From Planctomycetota bacterium (GTDB taxonomy: Bacteria; Planctomycetota; UBA1135; GCA-002686595): 47,313 bases of DNA. Of the stretch, positions 27,701-35,597 are shown piece after piece. A program made the translations under genes and the position numbers. The notes under the pieces are model-generated. The model ran no database searches and had not been told where the DNA came from. It saw nothing but the letters and a program-made list of their open reading frames with translations. The first letter of the stretch is position 1, and each line of letters starts with the position of its first letter. The stretch lies in assembly GCA_002862085.1 (NCBI GenBank), contig PKCK01000015.1, positions 1-47,313 of the forward strand, given 5' to 3'.

Positions 27701-28231
27701 CCCGACGGGCTCTGGCAGGCGGCCTTCAACGGCCAGCGCAACTGGCAGGAGAGCATGGGGGAGGATCGCTACCGTCGCGGGCTCTACGTGTTCCTGCGCC
27801 GGACGATCCCGTATCCCATGCTCGCCACCTTCGACGCGCCGAGCCGCGAGCTCTGCTCGATCCAGCGCATTCCGACGAACACGCCGCTGCAGGCCTTCGT
27901 GACCCTCAACGACCCGGTCTTCGTGGAGGCGGCGCAGGCGCTCGGGAGAGAGCTCCGGGCGATGGACGACGAGGAGGGCGCACGCGCGACGATCCGCGAG
28001 CTGCTCTGGAGGGTCACCGCCCGGCCGCCGCAGGACGCGCAGGTCGATGAGCTCGCGGAGCTCCACGGCTTCGCGCGCGAGGAGTTCGCGTCCGACGAGG
28101 ACGCCGCCCGCGCCTTCGCCGAGGAGCCCCTCGGGGCGCTACCGGAGGGAGCCGACGTCGGGCGCGTCGCGGCCTGGACACTGATCGCGAGCACCGCTTT
28201 GAACATGGACGCCGTCCTGACCAAGGAGTGA
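24794..28231 (+). CDS. PSCyt1-PSCyt2-PSD1 protein (DUF1549/DUF1553)
   Basis: This is an exported planctomycete protein of 1145 residues from ATG 24794 (three more if ATG 24785 is used), with signal peptide MTSALLLALVLGAGA. Its order is PSCyt1 with C38-FA-C41-H42 (about residues 20-125), PSCyt2/DUF1549 (about 140-350) with a second haem site C321-AE-C324-H325, an insert, and PSD1/DUF1553 (about 835-1100; LVSPENPLTARVAVNRVWARLFGRG). The insert (about 475-640) contains LAEVQLLDAEGAQLDAEI and WWEGRLAAPTTIAGVRLWTRTD, which resembles a discoidin (F5/8 type C) carbohydrate-binding domain. A coiled stretch of Ala/Arg/Glu helix precedes it. The biochemical role of this family is unproven; the haem sites suggest redox chemistry outside the cytoplasm. 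It is coupled by a GTGA overlap to a DUF1501 protein, its usual partner. Confidence 0.92.
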   Translation: MTSALLLALVLGAGASERDAGDAPDFALDVRPLLARRCFACHGNDEETREAGLRLDLRGEAVADRGGFPAIVPGDAEASELFARITDDVDPMPPEHAGEMLEEHERELLRRWIDSGARYAEHWSFVPPSRPEVPAIDGAPHPIDAFVREAQRARGLLPSAPADELTLLRRLSLDLTGLPPTAAEARAFAASEDPDKLEEAIERYLASPAASERWAAVWLDLARYADSAGHGSDPLRTIWRYRDWLIEAFDRNLPFDQFTVQQLAGDLLPDAGTDERLATAFHRNTMTNTEGGTDDEEFRVLAVKDRVNTTMQVWMGLTAGCAECHSHKYDPISHREYYELFDLFNQTADNDRGDEAPLLDTPTAAQRAEFDRLGAELDSARAALAARRVELGADAGRAEALLERARASASAFDRSAVAAVDADEGETVAALEGGAWRVESSREKAIRRVTVKPIAGAPGSVRVDALAAEGLPGGGPGRAGGNFVLTSLRVRALPAPGASAPLAQRVRIELPGKQRILSLAEVQLLDAEGAQLDAEISASQSSTAYGGDPGRAVDGETDGAYEAGSVTHTATEDDPWWEGRLAAPTTIAGVRLWTRTDGELESRIHGVRVVLLDGAGTEVWRSAPAPAFGPSCEIGPSIGEPLLLELAGATHEQGGFEAGKAVDARLTDRDGWAVAGGTGRDQSAVYLLPELDGPRGLEVTLEHLWGGHHVLGAFAVGVAPRGADALTVLSSATVAALAAAPGARAPDQQRTVEDALGREDEAAASIMARIDGLEAAREAVGVVRTPVMEELPADRRRETHVLVRGNFMQKAEQVHAAVPAAFGALAADAPVDRLSFARWLVSPENPLTARVAVNRVWARLFGRGLVPTEGDFGSQGELPSHPGLLDWLAAEFVSSGWDHRALLRTIVSSETYRQASVMDARGRELDPDGTWLSRYPRQRLEAEMVRDTTLRAAGLLSSKRFGPSVYPPQPDGLWQAAFNGQRNWQESMGEDRYRRGLYVFLRRTIPYPMLATFDAPSRELCSIQRIPTNTPLQAFVTLNDPVFVEAAQALGRELRAMDDEEGARATIRELLWRVTARPPQDAQVDELAELHGFAREEFASDEDAARAFAEEPLGALPEGADVGRVAAWTLIASTALNMDAVLTKE

Positions 28232-29682
28232 GCGCGATGAGAGGACTCGAGACGCTCGCCGGCCGCACTCGCCGGACCTTCCTGCGCCAGGGCCTGGGCC
28301 TCGGCGCGATCGCGCTCGCTTCGATCGAGGCCGCGGGCGCGCAGGGGGAGCAGACGGCGGTCGGCCCGCTCGTGCCCAAGGCGCCGCCGCGGCCCGCGAG
28401 GGCCAAGCGCGTGCTCTACCTGTCCATGTCCGGGGCGCCGCCCCAGCACGACATGTTCGATCCGAAGCCGCGGCTCGACGAGCTGAACGGAACGGACTGT
28501 CCGGAGTCCCTGTTCGAGGGGAAGCGCCTCGCGTTCATCAAGGGACGGCCGAAGCTGCTCGGCTCGCCCCACGCCTCGTCGGTGGTCGATCCCCTCGGCG
28601 CCCGGGTGACCGACCTCTTGCCGGGCTTCCGGGAGTTCGCCTCGGACGTGTGCCTCGTGCGCTCGATGCACACCGATCAGTTCAACCACGCGCCGGCGGA
28701 GATGCTGCTGTACACGGGGAACCAGACCGTGGGCAAGCCGAGCATCGGCTCGTGGGCGACGTGGGGGCTCGGCAGCCTCAACCAGGACCTGCCAGGGTTC
28801 GTCGTCCTCGTCAGCGGCGGGAGCGATCCGACCGGGGGCAAGAGCCTCTGGTCCAGCGGGTTCCTGCCCTCGGAGCATCAGGGCGTGCGCCTGCGCTCGT
28901 CGGGGGAGCCCGTTCTCTACGTCTCCGATCCCGCCGGCCTCAAGCGGCCCATGCGCCGGCGGATGCTCGACGCGCTGCGTCGGCTGAACGAGGCCGACGC
29001 GGCCCGGCACGGAGACCCCGAGACGGCGGCGCGGATCGCCCAGTACGAGCTCGCGTACCGCATGCAGATCGCCGTACCCGAGGTCACCGACCTGACGCGC
29101 GAGACGCCGGAGACCCTCCGTCGCTACGGCGCGACGCCGGGCGACGGGTCCTTCGCGAGCAACTGTCTGCTGGCCCGGAACCTCCTGAGCGCCGGGGTCC
29201 GCTTCGTGCAGCTCTACGACTGGGGCTGGGACATCCACGGGACGGGCTCGGGCGACGACCTCCTCACCAAGTTCCCGCAGAAGTGTGCCGAGACGGATCG
29301 GCCCATCGCGGCGCTCATGCGGGACCTCAAGGAGAGCGGGCTGCTCGAGGACACCCTCGTCGTGTGGGGCGGGGAGTTCGGGCGGACGCCCATGCTGGAG
29401 GCGCGCGGCGGCTCCACGTTCCTCGGCCGTGATCACCACCCCGACTGCTTCTCCATCTGGATGGCGGGCGGCGGCGTGAAGGGTGGACACGTCCACGGGG
29501 AGACCGACGATCTGGGATCCGCCGTGGGCCGTGATCCCGTCTCCGTGCGCGATCTCCAGGCGACCATCCTGCACCTGCTGGGCTTCGACCCCGAGCGCCT
29601 GCGCTTCCCGTTCCAGGGGCTCCAGCAGCGGCTCATCGGGCCGGAGGCTGGTCCGCGCGTGGTCGAGGAGATCCTCGCCTGA
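28228..29682 (+). CDS. DUF1501 protein with Tat signal
   Basis: This 484-residue protein starts with RRTFLRQGLGLGAIALA, a twin-arginine signal, so it is exported folded, perhaps with a cofactor. The DUF1501 family has an alkaline-phosphatase/sulfatase-like fold. SMSGAPPQHDMFDPKP near 65, ARNLLSAGVRFVQLYDWGWDIHG near 315 and WGGEFGRTPMLE and GRDHHPDCFSIWMAGGGVKGG near 378-415 are its conserved blocks. The start may be GTG 28228 (GTGA overlap with the PSCyt gene) or ATG 28237. These two genes are neighbours throughout Planctomycetota and probably act together in the periplasm. The substrate is unknown. Confidence 0.93.
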   Translation: MSAMRGLETLAGRTRRTFLRQGLGLGAIALASIEAAGAQGEQTAVGPLVPKAPPRPARAKRVLYLSMSGAPPQHDMFDPKPRLDELNGTDCPESLFEGKRLAFIKGRPKLLGSPHASSVVDPLGARVTDLLPGFREFASDVCLVRSMHTDQFNHAPAEMLLYTGNQTVGKPSIGSWATWGLGSLNQDLPGFVVLVSGGSDPTGGKSLWSSGFLPSEHQGVRLRSSGEPVLYVSDPAGLKRPMRRRMLDALRRLNEADAARHGDPETAARIAQYELAYRMQIAVPEVTDLTRETPETLRRYGATPGDGSFASNCLLARNLLSAGVRFVQLYDWGWDIHGTGSGDDLLTKFPQKCAETDRPIAALMRDLKESGLLEDTLVVWGGEFGRTPMLEARGGSTFLGRDHHPDCFSIWMAGGGVKGGHVHGETDDLGSAVGRDPVSVRDLQATILHLLGFDPERLRFPFQGLQQRLIGPEAGPRVVEEILA

Positions 29683-29691
29683 GCAGCGGCG

Positions 29692-29718
29692 GTCCAGCCG
29701 CGCGTCGGAGGGCTGGAC
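29692..29718 (+). terminator. Hairpin after the DUF1501 gene
   Basis: GTCCAGCC (29692-29699) pairs with GGCTGGAC (29711-29718) around an 11-base loop, nine bases after the stop codon. No T-tract follows. Confidence 0.4.
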
Positions 29719-29812
29719 GATGCACGCCACGTCGCTGGCACCGCGCCGGTCACGCGCCGATTTGTGGGCTGGCCGAGTCGCCGGAGCACGCAGCGCCCGT
29801 CACCATGGCCGG

Positions 29813-30991
29813 GTGCCTCTCGCCTTCCGATTCCGAGAGAGCCCTGAAGACTTCATCGTCGAGGAGCTCGCTGCCGGTCAGCCGCCGGCCGATCCCGCGG
29901 GGACGCACCTGTGGTTCACCGTGGAGAAGCGCGGCGTGTCCACCCCGGAGGCCGCGCGACGGATCGCCCAGGCCCTCGGGCGTGACGGGGGGGCCGTGTC
30001 CTTCGCGGGTCGCAAGGACGCCAAGGCGATCACCCGGCAGACGATGTGCGTCGAGCACGTGACGTCGGACGCGCTCCTGGCGGTCGATCTGGAGCGGATC
30101 CGGATCGAGGACCCGGTCCGCTGCCGCACCAGGCTCAGGGTCGGCCAGCACGCGGGGAACCGCTTCCACCTGCGCCTCACCGGGCTCGAGGGACCCGAGG
30201 CTCGGGACCGGCTGGCGGAGCAGCTCGAGGCCCTGGCGGAGGATGGTGTCCCCAACGCCTACGGCCAGCAGCGCTTCGGGCCCGCGGGCGACAGCTGGCG
30301 CGTGGGGCAGGCGCTCGTGAAGGGGACCCCGCTCGAGTACCTGGAGAGCGTCGTGGCGGACGGACCTCCGGGGACGCGCGAGGCCGGTGAGGAGCTGCTC
30401 CGGCGGATCCGCCAGGGCAGCGGCAGCGAGCGCCGCCGAGCCCTCGAGCTGGCGGCGGGGCTCGCGCCGGATCTGCGCTCCGTGGCGAGGATCCTGGCCC
30501 GGCGTCGACCGAAGGACCCGCAGGAGCTCGTCCGCGCGGTCCCGCGGCGCGCTCGCGCCTTCCACCTCGCCATGCTCCAGGCGCGGATCTTCAACCGGGT
30601 CCTCGATGCCCGGCGCGCGGCGAGGAGCGAGTCGACGGTGCTGGTCGGAGACGTGGTGCTCGCCGCGGACGGACGACACCGGGTCGTGCTCGAAGGAGAT
30701 CCTCCCGAGGCGCGCGAGGGCCTCGCGCCGACCGGGCCGCTCTGGGCTGCCACGGGCCTGCACGCCGCCGGGGAGCCCGGCCGGATCGAGCTGGCGGCGC
30801 TCCGGGAGGAGGGCCTGGAGCCCGAGGACCTCCGCGCGCCGGGTGGGCTGCGCCCCCGCGGCGCGCGACGGCCGCTCGTCGTGCCGCTCTCCGATCTCGA
30901 GGTCGAGGCCTTCGTGGACGGAGCGGTCTGGATCCGCTTCAGCTTGCCGGTCGGGTCCTTCGCGACCGTGGTGCTCGCCGCGATCGGCTGA
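29813..30991 (+). CDS. truD: tRNA pseudouridine(13) synthase TruD
   Basis: From the GTG at 29813 this is a 392-residue enzyme that isomerises U13 of tRNA to pseudouridine. The TruD start is recognisable (FRFRESPEDFIVEELA). The active-site block is FAGRKDAKAITRQ with the likely catalytic aspartate D69. AGNRFHLRLTG near 115 and DGVPNAYGQQRFG near 147 are further family motifs, and the TRUD insertion domain lies in the middle (RRRPKDPQELVRAVPRRARAFHLAMLQARIFNRVL near 228-265). The frame is open upstream of the chosen start, but that segment overlaps the DUF1501 gene and has no TruD similarity. Context is not informative. Confidence 0.94.
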   Translation: MPLAFRFRESPEDFIVEELAAGQPPADPAGTHLWFTVEKRGVSTPEAARRIAQALGRDGGAVSFAGRKDAKAITRQTMCVEHVTSDALLAVDLERIRIEDPVRCRTRLRVGQHAGNRFHLRLTGLEGPEARDRLAEQLEALAEDGVPNAYGQQRFGPAGDSWRVGQALVKGTPLEYLESVVADGPPGTREAGEELLRRIRQGSGSERRRALELAAGLAPDLRSVARILARRRPKDPQELVRAVPRRARAFHLAMLQARIFNRVLDARRAARSESTVLVGDVVLAADGRHRVVLEGDPPEAREGLAPTGPLWAATGLHAAGEPGRIELAALREEGLEPEDLRAPGGLRPRGARRPLVVPLSDLEVEAFVDGAVWIRFSLPVGSFATVVLAAIG

Positions 30992-31033
30992 GGGCGGCGC
31001 GATCGTCCGCAGCACGCTGCCCCGGTGAGCGAA

Positions 31034-31039
31034 TATCCT
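31034..31039 (+). promoter_or_regulatory. -10-like TATCCT, 9 nt before start codon
   Basis: TATCCT ends nine bases before the ATG at 31049. It lies inside the extra codons that the alternative GTG start (31025) would require, and so favours the ATG. Confidence 0.4.
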
Positions 31040-31048
31040 GGCCCGCCC

Positions 31049-31483
31049 ATGGATCGACTCACTCTCCACTTGGAGGGCGGCGACAGCGCCGCTCTCGAGC
31101 TCACCCACGAGCGGCTGTTCGCTGCTCCCGAGTCGGACCAGGTGTCCGACATCGGCTCGCTGATCCCGGGGCGACGCGGGCGTGGCGTCCGCTTCTCCTG
31201 GATCGCGTCCCTGGCGGCCCCCGGGGACGAGCTCGCCTTCGTGACGCTGGAGTCCACCGACGGCCGGTTCTCCGCGACGCTGACCCGCGAGGAGATGGCG
31301 GAGGCCGTCCTCGTTCACGCGGACGGGGACCGGCCCTTCGGATCCGCGGACGGCGGCCCGTTCCGTCTCTACATCCCCGGCGCGACGGACCGCTGCGGCA
31401 ACGTCAAGCACCTGGGCCGCGTCGGCTTCTCCTCCCGTCCCGGGGCGGACACTCGCCCGCCCGAGGAGGAGCGCACCTGCTGA
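31049..31483 (+). CDS. Small protein resembling a sulfite-oxidase-type molybdopterin domain
   Basis: This 144-residue protein has no signal peptide. Its C-terminal half contains GGPFRLYIPGATDRCGNVKHLGRVGFS, which resembles the end of the oxidoreductase molybdopterin-binding domain (GGP-R-VVP---G---VKWL-RI in sulfite-oxidase relatives). LAFVTLESTDGRFSATLTREEM in the middle matches the strand pattern just before it. The N-terminal region that would hold the cofactor-ligating cysteine block of full-length enzymes is absent, so it is unlikely to be an active molybdoenzyme alone. It may bind another ligand or partner. The name rests on motif resemblance only. The ATG at 31049 is preferred because of the TATCCT box. 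Confidence 0.6.
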   Translation: MDRLTLHLEGGDSAALELTHERLFAAPESDQVSDIGSLIPGRRGRGVRFSWIASLAAPGDELAFVTLESTDGRFSATLTREEMAEAVLVHADGDRPFGSADGGPFRLYIPGATDRCGNVKHLGRVGFSSRPGADTRPPEEERTC

Positions 31484-31598
31484 GCCGCGGGCGCTCGGTG
31501 GGCTCCTGCGGTCTCAGCCCGGGAGCGATCTGACTCGCGACGGGATCGGCGGCGCTCGAGCCTCCAATCCTCGGTGCCCCCGGGCCGATTGGGAAGGG

Positions 31599-32123
31599 AT
31601 GGAGCCCCCCCTGCCCAGCCCCGGCGGCGCTTCCCTGCGCGCCGTGATCGAGCCCTCGTTCGACGGGGGAGAGGTGCGCGCCCACGCGTTCGATCCCTCG
31701 AGCGTGCAAGCGCGGCGTCAGCGCCCCGACCGGCGCAGCAGCCCGACACCTCGGCTCTCCAGGTACTCGCTCCACGGCGGGCGCCGAGGGCGCGTCCAGC
31801 GGGCCGAGGAGCGCGAGGGAGCGTTCGTCGACGTCTACTCGCCCTGGGTGCTCTTCTGGGTGACGTGGGTGGCCTTGATGAACATCGGGGACAGCTTCTT
31901 CACGCTCGTCCACCTCCAGGCCGGCGGCGTCGAGGTGAACCCCGTGGCCGCCGCGATGCTCCGGACGGGGCGCTTCGGCTTCGTCTTCATCAAGGCGGCG
32001 CTGATCGGGGCGGCGCTGCTCGTCCTGACGCTCCACAAGAACTTCCAGCTGGCCAGGTGGGGGCTCTGGGTCTCCACCGCGGCCTACACCACCCTCGTGA
32101 TCTATCACCTGACCCTCTTCTGA
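31599..32123 (+). CDS. DUF5658-type membrane protein
   Basis: This is a 174-residue protein. The first 75 or so residues are polar and basic, with RRQRPDRRSSPTPRLSRYSLHGGRRGR, probably cytoplasmic and disordered. Three membrane segments follow at about residues 81-104, 126-145 and 152-174. Between the first two lies the conserved-looking FFTLVHLQAGGVEVNPVAAAML, where Asp, Glu-x-Asn-Pro and a helix-start Lys (FIKAALIG) match the pattern I associate with DUF5658. The function of that family is unknown. The gene precedes the large polysaccharide cluster by 70 bases, but a TAGACT box in the gap suggests the cluster has its own promoter. Confidence 0.75.
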   Translation: MEPPLPSPGGASLRAVIEPSFDGGEVRAHAFDPSSVQARRQRPDRRSSPTPRLSRYSLHGGRRGRVQRAEEREGAFVDVYSPWVLFWVTWVALMNIGDSFFTLVHLQAGGVEVNPVAAAMLRTGRFGFVFIKAALIGAALLVLTLHKNFQLARWGLWVSTAAYTTLVIYHLTLF

Positions 32124-32182
32124 GGGCGTGACGGCCGGGCTTCGCAGAGGTGTCCCGGCTGGGGCTGGGGGGCGGCGACCGC

Positions 32183-32188
32183 TAGACT
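32183..32188 (+). promoter_or_regulatory. -10-like TAGACT, 6 nt before start codon
   Basis: TAGACT ends exactly six bases before the ATG at 32195. A standard -10 element here would start transcription at that ATG. It would drive the whole 32195-43848 cluster. Confidence 0.45.
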
Positions 32189-32194
32189 GCCGGC

Positions 32195-33301
32195 ATGTGG
32201 GAAGACGACCGGCGGCCGGTCGTCCCCGCGGCGGCCATGGGTTCAAGTCCTCCTATCCTCGTCACCGGCGCTGCCGGTTTCATCGGAGCGGAGGTGTGCG
32301 CGGTGCTCACCCGGGCCGGCTGCCGCGTCCTCGGCGTCGACGATCTCTCCGCGGGAGATGCAGGGCGACTGGGCCATCTGCCCGCCGAGCTCTTCGAACT
32401 CGTCGCCGGTGACGTCCGCGACCAGGCTCTGATGAGCGCGCTGCTCGAAGAGGGGCCCCGAGCGGTGCTGCACCTCGCAGCCCGGGTGGGCGTGCGGACG
32501 GTGCTGGAGGATCCCAGGGGCTGCGAGCAGGAGAACCTGGAGGGTGTCCGCGTGCTCGCCGAGCAGCTCCGCCGGGCATCCGCGGGCGGCCGCGCACCGC
32601 GCGTCGTGGCGGCCTCCACCTCCGAGGTCTACGCGGAGTCGAGCGCGCCGCTCGGCGAGATGGCGCCCCTGCGGCCGGCACGCGCGGAGGGCCGCTGGCG
32701 CTACGCCGCGTCCAAGCGACTCGCCGAGGAGATCCTCGACGACGCGGGCCTGTCCCGGAGGCCGCTGCACCTGCGCTTCTTCAACGTCGTCGGACCCGGA
32801 CAGGACGCGTCCTCGGGCATGGTCCTGCCGCGCTTCGTGGAGGCGGCCCGCGAGGGTCGTCCCCTCGAGGTCTACGGCAGCGGGGCGCAGGTGCGCACGT
32901 TCGCCCACGTCGACGCCGTCGCCCGCGACATCGCGGCCCTCGTGGCGCCCGAGACCCTCGCGCCGTCCCGCGCGGGGATCCTCGGCGAGGTCGGCGGTGC
33001 GCTCAACGTCGGGGGCACCGCGCTCACGACCATCGCCGCGCTCGCGGAGCTCGTCGTGCGCCTCGGCGGATCCTCGAGCGAGGTCCAGCGGCGCGACCCC
33101 CGCCGGGCCGTCGCCGCGAACTTCGAGGAGGTTCAGCAGCGCGTGCCCGACCTGGCGCGCGCGCGCTCCCTCGGGCTGGCGTCGTCCGCTCTCGGGTCCG
33201 AACCCTGGAGCCTTGAGGCGCTCGTCGACGACACCCTGAGGCGCCATCGACCCGTCGGCGCTGCGGCCGCGGAGTCGGTGTGCGCATCGCGCGCGTTCTG
33301 A
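32195..33301 (+). CDS. NAD-dependent nucleotide-sugar epimerase/dehydratase
   Basis: This 368-residue extended SDR enzyme has the cofactor motif TGAAGFIG at residues 24-31 and the catalytic Y170-AAS-K174. AASTSEVYAESSAPLGEMAPL near 147 and HLRFFNVVGPGQDASSGMVLPRFV near 187-210 are typical of UDP-glucose 4-epimerase and UDP-glucuronate decarboxylase relatives. It probably makes a nucleotide-sugar donor for the adjoining glycosyltransferases. The start at 32195 is supported by a TAGACT box six bases upstream; an ATG at 32237 is an alternative that removes 14 residues without harming the Rossmann fold. Its 3' end overlaps the next gene by 22 bases. Confidence 0.9.
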   Translation: MWEDDRRPVVPAAAMGSSPPILVTGAAGFIGAEVCAVLTRAGCRVLGVDDLSAGDAGRLGHLPAELFELVAGDVRDQALMSALLEEGPRAVLHLAARVGVRTVLEDPRGCEQENLEGVRVLAEQLRRASAGGRAPRVVAASTSEVYAESSAPLGEMAPLRPARAEGRWRYAASKRLAEEILDDAGLSRRPLHLRFFNVVGPGQDASSGMVLPRFVEAAREGRPLEVYGSGAQVRTFAHVDAVARDIAALVAPETLAPSRAGILGEVGGALNVGGTALTTIAALAELVVRLGGSSSEVQRRDPRRAVAANFEEVQQRVPDLARARSLGLASSALGSEPWSLEALVDDTLRRHRPVGAAAAESVCASRAF

Positions 33302-34455
33302 CGCGATTGAATCTCGGCGGTCCGGCGCGCCAGGTCCTGGCGTCCGATCCTCTGCTCGTCGCCCGCGGGCACTCGGTGCGAGTGTTCGCCGGATCGCCGG
33401 AGGCGGGCGAGGGCGACCTCGGGCAGGAGCTGGGTGCGCGAGGCGTCGAGGTGCGGAGGATCCCGGGTCTGCGGCGAGGTCTGGGGGCGCTGCTCGACGG
33501 CGGTGACCTGCGGGCCGCGCGCGCCTTGAGGCGCGAGCTCGCGGCGTTCGCCCCGGACGTGGTCCACACCCACGCGTCGAAGGCCGGGGCCCTGGGCCGC
33601 CGGGCGGCTCGCTCGGCGGCGCCGTCGGCCCCGCGCGTCCACACCTTCCACGGCCACGTCCTCGAGGGGTACTTCCCGGCGCCCCTGTCCGCCCTCATGC
33701 GGGCTGTCGAGCGTCGCCTCGCGCAGCGCACCGATCAGCTCCTCGCCGTGAGCGAGGCCACTCGCGCCGACCTCGTCCGCCTCCGCGTGGCGCCCGCGGC
33801 GCGCATCGGGCTTCGCCCGCCGGGGATCGAGCTCGACCGTCTGCTCGGCCTGCCCGAGGAGCGCCCGACGGGAGCCCTGCGCCGCGAGCTCTCGATCCCG
33901 TCCGGCGCGCCGGTGGTGGCGGTGATCGGGCGGCTGGCGCCGGTCAAGCGCCCGGCGCTCGCGGTCGAGGTCTTCGCTCGCGCGGAGGACCACGAGCGCA
34001 GCGGGGCTCATCTCGTGCTCGCCGGTGACGGTCGGGAGCGCCGGGCGGTGGAGCGAGCGGTCGCGAGTCTCCCCGCCCGGCTCGCCGAGCGCGTGCACCT
34101 GCTCGGCGCGGTGGCGGGGATCGAGCGGGTGCACGAGGCGGCCGACGTCCTGCTCTCGACCTCCAGGTCCGAGGGGATGCCCGTCGCGATGATCGAGGCC
34201 GCCGCGGCGGCGCGCCCCGTGGTGAGCACAGCGGTCGGAGGCGTGCCCGAACTCGTGATCTCCGGGTTGACCGGGCTCTTCGGAACCGACCGAGACGCCC
34301 TCGCCGTCGCTCTCGCGGGTCTTTTGGCGGATCCCGAGGAGCGCATGAGGCTCGGTCGAGCCGCCAGGAGCCGGGCCGCGGAGCTCCACGGGGCCGAGGC
34401 GCTCGCCGACGGTCTCGAAGGGGTGTACCGGCGCTTGTTAGCCTCACGAGCGTGA
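33280..34455 (+). CDS. Glycosyltransferase family 4-like protein
   Basis: This is a 391-residue GT-B enzyme starting at GTG 33280, inside the 3' end of the epimerase gene. It begins RIARVLTRLNLGGPARQVL (acceptor loop), with VVHTHASKAGALGRRAA near 90, close in style to the transferase at 22332. VIGRLAPVKRP near 213 opens the donor domain, and the EX7E pair is E298 and E306 (SEGMPVAMIEAA), followed by AVGGVPELVISGLTGLF. It resembles the group that includes UDP-GalNAc/GlcNAc alpha-transferases of surface-polysaccharide loci. Coupled downstream by GTGA. Confidence 0.9.
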   Translation: MRIARVLTRLNLGGPARQVLASDPLLVARGHSVRVFAGSPEAGEGDLGQELGARGVEVRRIPGLRRGLGALLDGGDLRAARALRRELAAFAPDVVHTHASKAGALGRRAARSAAPSAPRVHTFHGHVLEGYFPAPLSALMRAVERRLAQRTDQLLAVSEATRADLVRLRVAPAARIGLRPPGIELDRLLGLPEERPTGALRRELSIPSGAPVVAVIGRLAPVKRPALAVEVFARAEDHERSGAHLVLAGDGRERRAVERAVASLPARLAERVHLLGAVAGIERVHEAADVLLSTSRSEGMPVAMIEAAAAARPVVSTAVGGVPELVISGLTGLFGTDRDALAVALAGLLADPEERMRLGRAARSRAAELHGAEALADGLEGVYRRLLASRA

Positions 34456-35597
34456 ACCTCCTCATGGCGAGCGGCGACCGTCAGGTCGCGGTCGGCGAAC
34501 GCGGCCCCTTCTGGTCGATGCTGCGCTACTTCTCGACCTTCTTCGAGCGCGTCGACGTGCTCGTGCCGCCCCAGCCGGGCGAGGTCACCACTCTGCGCGT
34601 TCACGACAACGTCCACCTGCATCCCGCGTCGGTGAAGCGCGCGGGGATGGCCTCGTGGATCGATCGCTTCGGCGGAGAGCTCGTGGCCGAGCACGGCCAC
34701 CGCCTTGTGGTGAGCCACGACTACGGCACCTTCTACAACGGCCGCGGCGCGGCGCGCCTCTCGCAGCGTACCGGGATCCCCCTCGTCTCCGAGCTCCACC
34801 ACATCCCCGGCCACCCCGTGGCGGCCGACGCGCGCGAGCGGCTCGAGAGGCTGATGGCTCGGACGTACGTGCGGTGGGCGCGGCGACGGGTGGCCGCCTT
34901 CCGCGTCGTCAACGACACGGAGATGCCGGAGCTCCTCGCGCGCTGGGGCGTGCCGGCGGAGAAGGTGGTCGTCCTGCCGAGCCAGTACCTCGACTTCGAG
35001 ATCTTCCACCCGCCGCGGCGCGAGACGGCGATCGAGCGAGACGTCGTCTTCGTGGGCCGGCTGGTGGCGAACAAGGGCGTCGGTCGGATCCTCGACGCGC
35101 TGGCCATGCTCTCCGGCCGGGGCAAGAGACTCCGCGCGACGATGGTCGGCAAGGGGCCGGAGAAGGAGCGACTCGCCGCGAGGGCCGCGGCGCTCGGGAT
35201 CGCGGACCAGGTGGAGTGGATCGAATGGATCGACGGTCCCGAGGAGCTCGCGGATGTCTACCGGACGAGCCGTGTGTGCGTCTGCGCTTCCACCTGTGAG
35301 GGCGGGCCGCGATTCACGGTCGAGGCCATGGCGTGCGGGACACCGGTGGTCTCCACGCCGGTGGGCGTGATGACGGACCTCTTGAAGGACGGGACCGCGG
35401 GTCGCCTCGCGGGCTTCGACGTCGTCAGCCTCGCCGACGCGCTGGAGGACGTCCTGACCCACGAAGGCCGCCGCCGTGACCGCGGCGCGGAGGCGATCCG
35501 CCGGGTCCAGCCCTACGAGTACCACGCGGCCCTCGAGCGCTACGCGCGCGGGCTGATCACCATCGCGGAGGAGAGCGCGTGCAGCTCGTCTTCGTGA
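34452..35597 (+). CDS. Glycosyltransferase family 4-like protein
   Basis: This is a 381-residue GT-B enzyme with a GTGA overlap to the gene before. The N-terminal domain is less typical: MNLLMASGDRQVAVGERGPFW, then VVSHDYGTFYNGRGAARLSQRTG near 88. The donor domain starts at about residue 195 (DVVFVGRLVANKGVGRIL), with EX7E as E283 and E291 (CEGGPRFTVEAM). It overlaps the next gene by 19 bases. It is part of the polysaccharide cluster; sugar specificity is unknown. Confidence 0.9.
   Translation: MNLLMASGDRQVAVGERGPFWSMLRYFSTFFERVDVLVPPQPGEVTTLRVHDNVHLHPASVKRAGMASWIDRFGGELVAEHGHRLVVSHDYGTFYNGRGAARLSQRTGIPLVSELHHIPGHPVAADARERLERLMARTYVRWARRRVAAFRVVNDTEMPELLARWGVPAEKVVVLPSQYLDFEIFHPPRRETAIERDVVFVGRLVANKGVGRILDALAMLSGRGKRLRATMVGKGPEKERLAARAAALGIADQVEWIEWIDGPEELADVYRTSRVCVCASTCEGGPRFTVEAMACGTPVVSTPVGVMTDLLKDGTAGRLAGFDVVSLADALEDVLTHEGRRRDRGAEAIRRVQPYEYHAALERYARGLITIAEESACSSSS

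Noticed and set aside
32232..32262. GGGTTCAAGTCCTCC, which looks like a tRNA T-arm
   Set aside because: The flanking bases do not pair as a T-stem, no acceptor or anticodon stem fits upstream, and the site lies inside the epimerase reading frame.
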